Positions 52,484 through 64,000 of a stretch of DNA of 64,000 nucleotides are shown in pieces. Position 1 is the stretch's first letter. Each line of letters starts with the position of its first letter. The stretch covers positions 372,001 through 436,000 of the forward strand of contig NW_002476188.1 of NCBI RefSeq assembly GCF_000189635.1, given 5' to 3'. Position numbers and translations under genes: made by a program. This DNA is from Tetrahymena thermophila SB210. Taxonomy: Eukaryota > Ciliophora > Oligohymenophorea > Hymenostomatida > Tetrahymenidae. The notes below the pieces were generated by a model. That model worked only from the letters and a program-made list of their open reading frames with translations, was not told where the DNA came from and searched no databases.

Positions 52484-53233
52484 TCAAAGCAATTTATACA
52501 TGAATATTCTTCCAATTCCAGAAACTTTCATTAAAAAGCTTTCATGAGGATCTTTTACTTTTAAGTAAGTGTAACCATTCTTCTTATAGAGACCTTAAGC
52601 AGGCTTATTTGTTGATATAGCTTTGAGAGCAATAAATTACTTACCATTTGACTTGGCTTCTTATTCTATTAACTTAGAAAGTTGAGAAGCAATTCCTCTT
52701 CCTTTATATTTATCACTTACTGACACTCTAGTTAGAGAAACACCTTAGCTGGGAATTTAATTAGGGACTTCAAAATCAACACTATCTTCATAAGAAGTCA
52801 TTCCTATTACCTCATCTGTATCTTCTCTAATCGCTAAATATAATCTATTTTTCTCTACTGTATAGTATTCTTTCATTTTTGGATAAATTGCTTCAACAAA
52901 GCTTTATTTAAGAAACTTCCAAGCTTCTTTTTCCATTTCTTTAGGGATAATGTAAAAGACCAGCAAATGAACAAATACAATATAGACAATCACAGAGTTG
53001 AAAAAACTGAGGAAAGAAGAGGTCAAACTTGCAAATGATAAGAAACTAACTATAACAAATGCTAAAACTTTTAGTATACCATGTCTCTTAACTGGACAAA
53101 GCAACAGTTCATAACCTTAAACTTTAGCTGTAGTCAAAAAGTTTGACAAATATAGATCTAGGATTTGTTTATTATACTTATCTTCCTCATACTTTTTGTA
53201 CTTAATATTGAATTATTCTATTTAACTAGCCAT
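52484..53233 (-). CDS. Membrane GNAT N-acetyltransferase, NAT8-like
   Basis: Single exon, 249 aa; ATG at 53233, TGA at 52484. GNAT enzymes transfer acetyl from acetyl-CoA to an amine. Two adjoining hydrophobic segments at about 52-96 anchor it in a membrane, as in the NAT8/camello group that acts at the ER. The GNAT core spans about 110-245. Beta-4 is LTRVSVSDKYKGRGIASQL (167-185), with the acetyl-CoA pyrophosphate loop K177-G-R-G-I-A182. The second conserved patch is NKPAQGLYKKNGY (209-221), which includes the typical A-x-x-L-Y-x-x-x-G-F/Y. Substrate is unknown: cysteine conjugates, amino acids or lysines of ER proteins are family options. A shorter ORF at 52904-53104 is an internal piece of this gene in the same frame, cut at in-frame TAA codons. 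Confidence 0.85.
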
Positions 53234-55718
53234 TTTATTATTAAATAAAAACTAACTTTTACTTTTTTTAAATGTAAATTTTTATGTTTTGTAATTAATT
53301 AATTTATTAATTAATAAATTAATTACTATATAAATTTTAATAAATGTCTTTAAAAATATTTGATAATATTAGATAAAGATACAGATAGTTTTTTTCACAA
53401 TTATAAACTCATTTATATATGTATGAATTAATCAATCAATACTAGTAATAATTCCTTCAAATCAAAAATAAAAAAATTTTGGTATCTTTTACAAGTTTAT
53501 TAATGGATATGCTTAAATTAATTGATTCTCTTGCTTTTCAAATAAAATTATTTATTTTTATACATGAATATCCAGAAATCATAAGTAGAATTATATATAG
53601 TTAATTAATCATGTAAATTATATACGTTTCAATACATTATTAGTAGGAAGAAATATTAATTATAATTATAATTTAGATAATCTTAATCTTTTTATTCAAT
53701 TTTTTATAAAAAATTAAAATGTGTTTACTCAATCCTTTTACATCTATATTTGAGTATTTGATAAGATTTTTTCTAAAATAATTGGTTGTATTAATTTTTG
53801 TGTTTTCACTAAAAATTTGAGTGAGTGGAAATTCAATGAATAAAAATAATATTTAAATAATAAATATTTTGTAGAAGTTTTTGAAGCGAACGAAATAAAT
53901 TAAATAAAATTTATATTCTGGAAATATAGATTATAGTCTATCATGTTCTGTGATTCAAAAATGAGACAGACATTTTTTGTTTAAAACATCATAAATTGTA
54001 TATTTTATATGCACTGTACATTTGATATATTAGCACACCCCTTTATTCTGTTTAATATCATTCATAAGGGTCTTAATATTTTTCAAAAATATTTAATAAT
54101 TTTATTGTGAAAAAATATTAAGCAGTTTTTATATTATATAAAAATGAAATTTAAAAATTGAAAATTCAATAATATTTTTATTAATTTTAATTAGGGAAAT
54201 GTATTATTTTAAATATTTATCATATCAAGATTAATCAAAAACTATTTTTGTTCATTATGAGTATTCTTGTTTTGTTATAATAAAAAGAGGATAAACAAAA
54301 TAAAAATAAATTATTTTTTCAAAATACTTTATATTAATTAAGTTAGATTTTTTTATTTAATTTTCAAGTTTTATTTTTAATTTAATATTGTTTTAATTTT
54401 TATATCATAATAATATAATTTAATATTTTTTTAATTTATATATCATAATAATATAACTTAAATATTCATATTAATTTTAAATAATTTTAAATAGTTGAAG
54501 TGTTAAATAAAAAATAAATAATTTAGTTTTAAATAATTAAATAAACTTTTATCTTTTTTATATTCTACTTCAACTTTCATGAGATATCAATCATTAAAAA
54601 AAGTAAATAAATTCATGCTATTAAATTTCTTAAAAGTTTGAACTATCCATTTTTATTAGTCAATCACAATAGCTAATCTAAGACAAATATAGTTATTATA
54701 AAAAATACTAATAAAATTAATAAATCTATTAATATCAAATAAGTTGAATATAAGCAAAATCTATAATAAAGATTGTATAATAAAATATATAGATAATTAA
54801 AAAATGATTGATATAATTTCCAATTTATTGAATTGAAAACTTTAACAAAGATGAAGCACTGATTTTATCATATTAGCATTATAATTTAGGTTGTTTTAAA
54901 ATAAAAAAGTAGTGCATGAATTAATTTTTTATTATTTTATGACAAAGTCAAGCTTTGGAATCTAATTTGATGAGTTTTCAAACTAAAAACGAAAATAATT
55001 TTTGACATGGTTTAAAATTTTCAATATTTAAAATATAAAAATTACACAAATATATATTATATTTTTAAAATAATATTTCAAATACTATGCCTTTTTATTT
55101 TATGTGTTTTTGAAAAAATGACTTCAGATTAAATTCTTTCTAATTTAAATCCTATATTTTCCTTGTCAGAAAAACTAAATGAAGTAAAATTTAATGAACG
55201 TAAACATTGTTTGATAAAAAGACAAAAAATAAGTCTGATTCTTAACAAAAATAATAGAAAGTCATATTAATTAGTTATACTAAAATGAATGAATAAATAA
55301 ATTAATGAAAAAAATTGTAAAAAATAATTTGCTTATTAAATAGAAAGAGTTAATAGAAAGAATACACAGAATAATCAATAATATATATACATATTTAGAT
55401 ACATTCACAATAGACTTAACTAATTAATTAAATAATTAATCATTCATACATATATAATATAATATAGATAATCAAAATCTTATTATAAATATAATATAAC
55501 ATTGAAATTTAGATAGTCTTCATTCAAAATTGAATATAATATATTTATATATACAATTACTCGTAATCAAGACAATATAAAAGGAAAAATATATTTGTTA
55601 AAAAAAAATATTTTAACTTGTAAAATAAAATCAAATAGTTATTAACTCAAGTATATCTACTGATATTTAGACAAACAACATCTTTAGCAATTTAAGTTTA
55701 GTTTGAAATATTATTTAA
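53234..55718. other. 2.5-kb intergenic stretch
   Basis: Between two divergently transcribed genes, so both promoters should lie here. Only A/T-rich sequence is visible, with no recognisable motif, repeat array or exon. Confidence 0.5.
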
Positions 55719-57693
55719 ATGAGCAATCAATAAGACATACTCAATAATAATTGTGAATCTGAGGAAGTATTTAGTAAATCTGATGACTTTAATCACTTTG
55801 GAGATTAAGATTTCTCAAATTTAAATAGAGAAGATTACCCACCATAGTTTTACGCTTAGAGAATAAGCTAAGAAGGTGATTAAGCAATTAATGATTTCAT
55901 AAGAGGAGACATTGGATACGATTAAAATTAATTTTTAACATAATATAATTATAGTGACCAATATAATAATAATTATGCTGCAAGCGAAGTTAATCCCGAC
56001 AACTAGAAGAATATTCTATCAGGCCAAAACAACACAATTCAATAAAATCAATAATATGTTTAAGCCCAGTAATTTGTACCTCAAAATAACAAAAATTCTT
56101 CATACACAGCTTCAACTTGTGATTATATGTCTTCTGATTATTGTAATTAATCTTAAAGCGAATCTTCTCACAGTAACTACTAAGCAAATTCTTTTAGGCC
56201 TACTAATAGCCTACCTTAAAACTAAAAGAATCAATACTATCAATTTAACTCTAACTCGCACTAAAGTTAGCATTAAAATGCAACTAATATTAATCAAGTT
56301 AATTATGGTTCTTCTCCTGAACATTTCAGTGAAAATTCTACATAAGGACATACTCCATACTATGTTACTGAATACAATTCTAAGTAAAACTAAATCTATT
56401 ATTATTATTATTGAGTTAAATTACAAACAAAAATTGTAGAAATTACAAAAGAGTTTATTGAAATTGTTTGAAATATTAACAAATTTGCTTAAATATTTAA
56501 GAAGTTATTACAAAATTTAACTAAATTGTAATTAATTTTATTGAAATTTTCAATAAACGAATAGAAAATATTAAAAAAAAGCAATTATTTTTTTTATGGT
56601 TTTTTATAGCAAAAATAGATTTAAAAACATAAATAATTTTCTCAATATAAAAATGCTCCTATTAATAAAATTATATAATAAAAGTTAAAATAGCAATGGG
56701 ATTGATGACGAAGATGCTGAATAAGAAGAAGGAATTGACAAAAACAGCCTTAATTAGACAGGTTTGAAGATAAAAAAAAATATTGCAAAGAAAAAATATG
56801 AGCCTCTTTATGATAATAATTAAGTTTATAGATACGAAGACGACCCACTTGAATACAAAAAAGCTAGAAAGTAAATTATAATTTTATTTTTAAATATTTT
56901 ACTAGACAATTGAAACATTATTATAGATTTTTAACTATTTTTCTAATTTGAAAGCATCTAATTCAACTAATGCCCTGATAAAGCCTGATATTTATTTGAT
57001 TTAATATTTATATTTAATAGGAGAATACAAAATAGACAAAGTGCTAGGAAAGTGCGTAGTATCAAGAAAAACTAGACTGAAAACTTAGAAATGAATGTCG
57101 ATTAGCTAAAATAAGAAAACTAAGATTTAAAAGTATAAGTTGCTAACCTTTCTGCTTAAAACAAAAGACTGCTAGATGAAGTAGAATACTTCAGAAGAAT
57201 GTATGGAAACATAATTTAAAACTACCACTAAGAAAATAACAATTCTAATGAAATTAATGGAAATGAAGATAAAAATGGTTAGGAGTATACTACAAAAATA
57301 ATTAGAAATAACCGAAATCATGAAGGTATGCTTCCAACCACTAGAGAAAGAATTAATGTAAAAACACCTTATGGTTAAAACTAGCAATTATTCATATTAG
57401 TAGTTATTAGTTGCATTTTGGTGATGTCGTATTCTTCTACCTCATACGAAAATCAAATATAATCCAAGGTAAATGCTTTCTTGAGCATTAGCGAAATCAA
57501 GAATATCACCAAAACTGTTTAGTTAGAGAGTGAAATAAAACAAATAGTTTAAGATACAGTATTTTATGATTCGTGGAAAATTATTGGTTGGACTTTAGCG
57601 ATTATAGCATACCTCACTTACGCTACCTTAACAATATATAAAAATTTTAAATCCAAATTTTATTTTAATAAAAATAAACAAAAAGATAATTGA
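55719..57693 (+). CDS. Membrane-anchored bZIP transcription factor
   Basis: Three exons: 55719-56383, 56685-56870, 57021-57693; 507 aa. Residues 1-235 are Asn/Gln/Ser/Tyr-rich, activation-domain-like. The basic region is RIQNRQSARKVRSIKK (285-300). N288-x7-R296-x9-L306 is exactly the bZIP spacing, and L306, L313, L320, L327 and L334 form five perfect leucine heptads. Two hydrophobic segments follow, LFILVVISCILVM (about 407-419) and IIGWTLAIIAYLTYATLTIY (about 471-490), with a short Lys-rich end. A bZIP followed by TM segments is the plan of ATF6, OASIS/CREB3 and plant bZIP17/28, which are held in the ER and released by proteolysis under stress. The intron between exons 2 and 3 cuts within the basic region. 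A 161-codon standard-code ORF at 55954-56439 is a shadow. Target sites are unknown. Confidence 0.88.
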
Positions 57694-58232
57694 TTGAATG
57701 AAATTAAAGTAAAAATCAAAAAAAAAAAAATCCTTTTATTATTACCTACTATTTTAAAATTTATTTATTATCAATTTATTAATATAATAACACATATCAA
57801 ATGCTATTATTATTTAAATATAATATTTTATGAATATACATACCATCCATATCTGTCTGTAAATTATTCAAATTAAAATAATTAAAAAAACTATCTCCCA
57901 CATTTTAATTTATTTATTTAACATTCAATAAAATACATTTTCATTCTAATTTGTTCATTATAATAAATTTGATATTTTAAGTCATTCTTTAAAGTGTTTT
58001 TAATTTATTAAAAATATTTTAAATTTTAATAAGAAGTAAATATTAAATTACAATAGTAATTATAAAAAGATATTAAAATAGTACAAATAAATTTATTTTG
58101 GCAAATAGCTGAATAAAAGTGACTATTAAGCTTATTTAAATGCTTAAACAAAAATTAATAAATTATTTCAATTATTTTTTCAAATTTTGATATAAATTTG
58201 AAATTAAAATTGATTTTAAACGATTTTTGTAA
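57694..58232. other. Intergenic between convergent genes
   Basis: 3' flanks of the bZIP (+) and LRR (-) genes. Nothing recognised. Confidence 0.55.
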
Positions 58233-61200
58233 TCACTTTTTTAAAACAACAAGCCTTAAAGACTTAAAGATATTATACTTTTTTCTATTTAGAGTGGTTT
58301 GCTTGATTGGCTCTTTTCTTTTGTATAAAAAAAGATAAAAAAAATGAATTTTTAAATTTAAGATATTTACTTATCGCTAGAAAATTTGAATTATAAGTAA
58401 TAAAGGCTTTTTAATAGGCTGAAGTTCTAATTGATGAAATTCAAGTCAATCGTAGATAATTAACTATTCCTATAAATTAAAAATTAAATTACAATGTCAA
58501 GTTTGTTTTAAGTTTTACGTAAAATTCAGCTTCAATGAATTTAATTCTAAACCTTAAGTTATTAGCTTAGTAAGTTCTCTCAAAGTAATTGAGCTTATTG
58601 AATTACCACTATATATAATAATATTTTATACAAATTAACTAAACAAAATTTACTTTTGATAGCTAATTTTATTTAGTCTAAAATCAAAAATAAATTTAAT
58701 AATAAATAAATAATTTTTTTATTTGTACTAAAATGCAAAAATGTGATAAAATAAACTAGTTTTTACCTAATATCTAAGCTTAAAAACTTTAATTTTGAGC
58801 ATTTAGATATGTAAAATATCAAATCTTTAATGTCTTAATCTTGCAGTTGGTTTTGTCTAGTATTAAATAATAAACTTTTAAGCTAAAAGAGTTAATTACT
58901 ACATTTATTATAGTTATCAAAAATTAAATTATTTGAGCTTTTAATTTATTTATCTATTAGTAAAAAACCATATTTTAAATAATAAAAATAATTTTTTATG
59001 CATACTGTAACTCTATTGTTAGCTATTTAATACTTGGTAAACGATTTAGACTCTACCCGAGATATTTTAAAGAGCTACCTATTCCTTCATTGTTTCTATA
59101 AAAACATTTCTTAATTAAATTTATGTATTTCATCAAATTTAATTCAAAAATACCCAAGAATTAATGTTAATAATTCCAATTTTTGAAGTTAAACAATTTG
59201 TTTTGATAACTTAGTCAATTCTTCAGATCCAAGTTAGTTAAGTCTATTTTTACATCAATATAAAATAAAAAAATAATAAACAATATATTATAAATCTTCT
59301 TAATTTAAAAACAAAAAATATTTTTATAGTAAAATTATATTAATTTAATTAAAATTTAACACTGAAAATAAAAGGGTTAGAGATTAATTTTATTTAAGGT
59401 TAAGCAGTATTCAAAATGTAATTTATGAGATACGTTTATAAAAATTAATTTAAATATTACTTTAATTAAAGGTATAGAATTTATAGATTTTCAAATAAAC
59501 ACACTTCTTTTAAAAGTTTAAAAAACCCTCTTTTTCCAATATTTCCATTTCTAAAATTATAAAAATTACTTAGCTGCTATCTTTTCTATCTAAAATAAAA
59601 GATATTGAATACTAAATTGATATTTTTAAACATAGAAGTGATTGGCACTGCCAAAATTCTTTAGCTAAAAGCGATTCATTTCCATTTTGAAGAGGAATTT
59701 CACTTTAAATAAATAAATAAAATATATTAAATGATTATATTTTTTTAAAAGAAAAATAACTCTTAAATAAATGTATATGATTGCAGATTCAAGCAAGTGG
59801 CTTCATAAACAAACTATTACACATATTCATCCTTATAACTAATTCTAAACTCCTTTTATTCTCTTAAAATAAAATAAATAAATATTTATATTTTTTAGCT
59901 TATTTACGTAAAATCTAATTGAAGATTTTTCAGATTTCTACATTGAGATATGAGCTGTTTAAATGAAGTAGATCCTCTTTCAGATATTTAATTTTAACTT
60001 TATAAATTTTAAAGAAATTAAAAAAAAATTCAACAAAATATGCATGTTAATTTACCTAAAATCTAAATTCAATAGCTCTAAACAATATGATTTTGAAATT
60101 CCTTTACCTAAAATTTCTATTTGCTTATCAGTTATACATCCTTTACTAAATTTACAAATAAATTTAAAATTGTTAAATTTATGAATAATTTAAACCTGAA
60201 ATCGACTTTTAAATTTTATACAGTCCATCTAGAAATCTCTTTACTTATATTAACAAAAGCTCTATCCTTAAACTAGTTGTGTCTATTTAAAAATTTCATT
60301 TAATTTTCGAAACCAAATATAAAATTTACTTAAGGAATAGTGTTAAATTATTTAGATTCTAGCACTTTGATATTTCTGAACTGAGCTTAGAAATTCCTTC
60401 ATCTTATATGAAGTTATTTATACTAATACAAGTTTAATCTTAATTAATTAAAATTTTCAAAATAAAGAAGCAAAAGCATACTTTAAATTAAGAATAAGTG
60501 TTGTTAGACTTTACAACTAAGATAAATATTATGCAATTGACAACAAACCTTAATCACCAATTTAATTTTGGCTATAAATTACATTTATTTATTTAAATTT
60601 TAAATTGTATATTTAAGTAAAAAAATTACCTAAGATTGATATTTAAATATTGAAGTTTTTAAAATTTTGGGATTTCTCTCATAACTTCTTAAGCTCCATG
60701 CTATTAAATGAAATTGTAGCTTTTTGATTAATTAAATTTTCATAATTGTAAATCAATTTAATTATTATAAAATGCTAGTAAGTAAGTTAGAGCTTTAAAT
60801 CATATTGAGAAATATTAAATTATATTTTTAAGCAAATATTTACAAATATTTAAATTAATTATTTTATTTTAAATAAAATTATTTTGAATATAGTGTTTTA
60901 TTACCAAAAATCAAGAGTTAAATATGTAAGCAAAAGACATTGAGTCATTCCTTACAATAGTTATTAAATTCCTTCAGAGTTAATTTTATTAAAGCTTTAT
61001 AATTATAATAGTATTTGTGAATATAAAAAAATAAAAATATATGTTAACCTAATATCTATACTTAACTTAGTTAAGTTTGCACATTTTGATATTTCAGCTC
61101 CCAAGCTCATTAGCCCTTCATTATTTATTTTATTCCTCCTAATTTAGCTTGATTTTAGTTTTATATCAAAAAAGTAAAAATTACTTAAAATTAAGATTTA

Positions 61201-61355
61201 GCTAGTCTATTAGATGGATGCTTTAGCAGTTATACTTTGATATTAAAAAAGTAATTATTTTCAAGCATTTATTAAAAAAATCAACTTACTTTGCTTAAAA
61301 ATTTAAAATCATTCCTTTTTTAAGAGGTTTGTTTTAACTAAGCAGTATTTCCCAT
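58233..61355 (-). CDS. LRR protein, one repeat per exon; frameshift in exon 12
   Basis: Eighteen exons: 61355-61290, 61234-61185, 61138-61049, 60994-60905, 60719-60630, 60571-60482, 60422-60330, 60282-60196, 60145-60056, 59997-59908, 59702-59613, 59549-59461, 59243-59154, 59095-59006, 58856-58767, 58608-58519, 58469-58371, 58284-58233; about 500 aa. The start MGNTAQLKQTSQKRN is short and polar. Most exons are 90 nt (range 87-99) with phase-2 introns, and each encodes one LRR of the type N-x-I-x3-G-x3-L-x3-I-x2-C-x2-L-x2-L-x-L. Examples: GLLSIAQYLSQLQSLTTLIL and EGLMSLGAEISKCANLTKLS. Ribonuclease-inhibitor-like horseshoe, cytosolic, for protein binding; partner unknown. Exon 12 is 89 nt. Its two halves fit the LRR in different frames across a T5 run near 59516-59525 (minus-strand T), so the gene has a one-base deletion there, or an assembly error. 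All other exons keep frame. Confidence 0.8.
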
Positions 61356-61708
61356 TGTAAATTATAAAGAATAATAATTATTATAAATAATTTATTAAAT
61401 GAATTTATTATACTAAAGTGGGATCCTTAAATTATCAAAAGTAAAAATATAAAATTCAAATACATTAACTTCTCTCCTTTAAGACCTCTTGTATTAAGTT
61501 AAAACTTCGAAAATAGGTACCTAACACTAAGAATTGTTATTCTTTTCTTTCTGTTGGGACCTTAAAAGAGTTTGTTTGTTGTGTTTAGATATCATTTTAT
61601 AGAAGAAATTATTAGTTAATTTGAAAAATATATTTATTACAAAGTGAAGATATAAACATAATTAATATAATATAATTAATAAATTGGATATTTATGAAAA
61701 ATTTATTA
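61356..61708. other. Intergenic, LRR 5' flank
   Basis: A minus-strand frame starting ATG-ATA-TCT near 61594 is open for about 75 codons (MISKHNKQTLL...) but does not join the LRR exons in phase. Probably 5' UTR or chance. Confidence 0.45.
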
Positions 61709-63524
61709 TCACAATCTTATTGTGTTTGGGTTAATATTAGCACTTATGTTATTTGAAGGAGGGATATTGATTTAATTATCATAATCATTTTATTGTGCTT
61801 ATTAGCCGTTTTATTCTAATATTTTCAAATCTTTTTCAAACTTAGCATCTTCTTTTGTTCTCTTAAGATCGATTTTCATTATTTTTACTAAGACTAAGGA
61901 TGCAGCAAAAACACCCATATAGCAAATTAGCACAACCATACACATTCCTCTGTTTTCACCATCTAATAGAGTTGTGTAGATTCCACCGAATATAAATCCA
62001 CATATCTAAGAGCTTCCTTACAGTAATCCACTTGACATTTCCTCAGGTACTGGATAAGCTTGCTCAGAAGCTAGTTCTAAAAATATAGGGAAAGCTTGCA
62101 AAGAACTTAAACCAATTATAACATATGGTAATAGGATCAAGTATACTTTCTCAGTAGGCAGCATTGCCATAGTTAAACCATACCCAATAATAGATCCTAT
62201 TTATAAAAGTATAAGTTTAATATGTTAATAAGAAATAAATATAATATTTTAATTAATTTTTCAAATAAATAAAAATTACCTATTAAACCAATGAAAAGAT
62301 ATAATTTAAAATTAGGTTTATCTCTAAACATTTTGCCTCCAATACCACTACCAATCATTCCAGAAAAAACAATAACAATACCTGCGTAACTAGTTATGTC
62401 TGAACCAAAGCCAAAAGGTTTGAATATAAATGATATAGTTACACCACCAGCCATAAAAGATCCACTAAAAAATCCAAATGCTAGGAAATTAATAAGATAT
62501 TATTTATTCTTAAATAAAGATTTAACAGATTATTTAAATGTGTCTCTTTTAGTTTCTGCAGTAAAGGAAGGAGGAGTAGGAGGCTTTTCTCTGAACATTA
62601 ACAATCCAGGTATAGCGAGGGCAGAAGTAAGGTAAGCTTGAACTTTCATAAGCAAAAGTATTTTATCTTTTCCATCCTTGTATCCATCTAATTCATCTTA
62701 GTCTTCATTATAGTCCTTCATCCACAAGCCAGGCATTAAACTACCTCCCAAAATTGTAACTAAAGTTGTAACCATGACTATTTGAGTGATCATTTATCTA
62801 TTTAAAATTATTTTTTAATTTTTGTTGATCAAATTATTTCTAGAAAAAGAGTTTATAAAATAATTTTCTTCAATTTCTTTGAATCATTAAAAAAGTTAAA
62901 AAAATAAATAAATTAATTTGGATTTTTTCATTTGAAGATAAAAATGCTAAATTTTATAAGAAAATAAATAAATAAATGAATTTATTAAAAAACAAACTTA
63001 AATTACCTTTTTTCAGTTCTAAACCAGACTAATCCTATTTTAGTAACTAAATTTTAATTAAAAGGATAACCAATTGCAAGAATAATATGAGCTCCTAAAA
63101 CTATGAAATAATTTGTATTGATCAAAGTTCTAATCCACACAGCAACTAACATTAGGGTTGTAGATACCCACACACTAACTGTGAGTCCGAATTTTTCGAT
63201 GAAGTAACCTATTGGAAAGGATAGAGGTAGATGCAATAAATGAAGAATAAGCATGTTCATAGCTACTACAATAGGAGGTACTCCATAAATATCTGCAACG
63301 ATAGCGCTTATAGGATTGAAAACAGAAGTTGAGAGAGAATAAGTAGTTGTAATCAAAAGAAATCCAACCAAAACTACAAAGCGATAAGGATATTCTTTAT
63401 ATTCTTCCTATTAAACAGATGGAAGTCTATACGCATTGTCCTCTTGAATACTTCCCTTAGGATCTACAATTAAGTGATTCTATTTTTAAGTAATAGTGGA
63501 AGCTATTGATTAATTGGGATTCAT
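61709..63524 (-). CDS. FLVCR-like MFS transporter, copy B
   Basis: Three exons: 63524-63007, 62797-62280, 62196-61709; 507 aa. Exon 1: EEYKEYPYRFVVLVGF into TM1, STSVFNPISAIVADIYGVPP, IEKFGLTVSVWVS. Exon 2: SLMPGLWMKDYNEDQDELDG, FREKPPTPPSFTAE, GFGSDITSYAGIVIV and GSGIGGKMFRDKP. Exon 3: LELASEQAYPVPEEMSSG, a good match to the FLVCR-family YPVPE-x-sSG motif, and a polar Gln/Asn tail. Exons 2 and 3 match copy A in length and in the junction residues (AAAAG|A...ATAATAG|GA). The reading frame stays open about 40 codons upstream of the chosen ATG without another ATG, so a 5' exon is possible. Substrate unknown; heme and choline/ethanolamine are known for the family. Confidence 0.88.
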
Positions 63525-64000
63525 TAAAAAAGGTTATTTGTTTTATTGAGCTAACTCGTCTGAGTTACCTTTTTATTCTTCTGGATTAGTCGTTTTTTAA
63601 AATTGCTAAATAATATTTTTTTTGAATCAAATGTCAGAAATAATTTTAGATAGAGAGTAGAATCCTATACTAAATATGTACTTTATTTTTGCTTTTTAAC
63701 TAGCCTTTTATAAGATTGAGAAAATATAGTAAAAGCTTCGTTTGATTGTTGTGATTTTAAGTTTTTGTTTGTTAAAAATTATTTACATTAATAAGTGAAG
63801 GTAGATATATAGATTTAAAGAGTTTGATATTTTTGATTGCAATAAGTGATTGAAATAGATTCAAAAGGAATGTAAGATTTTATCAGCAAGCTTTAGTTGG
63901 ACAAAATCAAATTTTAATTAAAAGCAAGTAACTTCTTCATTTTTTTGAAAATTTTCAGGTATATTTTATTCCTTTAATTAAGTAAGTGGGGTCAAATTCA
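63525..64000. other. 5' flank of transporter B to window end
   Basis: No further gene recognised. It includes the upstream open frame of transporter B (to a TGA near 63630) and then A/T-rich sequence. Confidence 0.5.

Noticed and set aside
55954-56439. 161-codon plus-strand ORF and 65-codon minus ORF
   Set aside because: Shadows of bZIP exon 1, which is open in frame from 55719 to 56383 with TAA/TAG as Gln.
61440-61594. Minus-strand frame MISKHNKQ... as first exon of the LRR gene
   Set aside because: It does not splice in phase to the LRR exons; the 66-nt exon from ATG 61355 does.
1-64000. Prokaryotic features: operons, ribosome binding sites, CRISPR, rho-independent terminators
   Set aside because: Intron-bearing genes, the ciliate code and long spacers make this a eukaryotic nuclear sequence. 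No direct-repeat/spacer array was seen.

Overview
The window looks like nuclear DNA of a ciliate, most likely Tetrahymena or a close relative. It is extremely A+T-rich, and every convincing reading frame runs through many in-frame TAA and TAG codons and ends only at TGA. That is the ciliate code, with UAA/UAG = Gln and UGA = stop. A standard-code ORF search therefore sees only fragments. Genes below were rebuilt by hand by reading TAA/TAG as Gln and joining exons across GT...AG introns (about 30 to 560 nt, A+T-rich). Each listed exon set keeps frame arithmetically unless a break is stated. Coordinates of spliced genes run from first to last coding base.

Layout, left to right: a partial DENN-domain gene (+, 1-2620). 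A family of four paralogous two-TM proteins with Gln-rich cytoplasmic tails (+, 3957-7566, 9380-12958, 15770-19737, 30227-34593), all with nine exons of nearly the same size, including a 22-nt microexon. Inserted between the third and fourth paralogs are a weak ORF (20486-21412), a DUF922-like HExxH protein (-, 21633-22646), an FLVCR-like MFS transporter (-, 23786-25897) and a long gene-poor stretch. Then an alpha-kleisin cohesin subunit of the Rad21/Rec8 family (+, 35665-37637), a multi-TM RING-H2 protein (-, 38442-39485), a secreted Ser-rich repeat protein (-, 42525-43328), a 14-exon receptor-like gene with LVIVD-type propeller repeats, a CADG domain, one TM and a cytoplasmic tail (-, 43943-51044), a membrane GNAT acetyltransferase (-, 52484-53233), a membrane-anchored bZIP factor (+, 55719-57693), an 18-exon LRR gene with one repeat per exon (-, 58233-61355) and a second FLVCR-like transporter (-, 61709-63524).

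The genes do not form an operon or a single pathway. The main biological signal is expansion of membrane and surface families by local duplication: four two-TM paralogs, and two FLVCR-like genes with identical exon lengths. It comes with repeat-built secreted or receptor proteins and individual housekeeping or regulatory genes (cohesin, E3 ligase, bZIP, GNAT, DENN). Intergenic DNA holds two local tandem-repeat arrays, a diverged duplication, a small inverted-repeat element and one probable LRR relic. No rRNA, convincing tRNA, CRISPR array or prokaryotic operon was seen. Homology calls are by eye; no database search was run.
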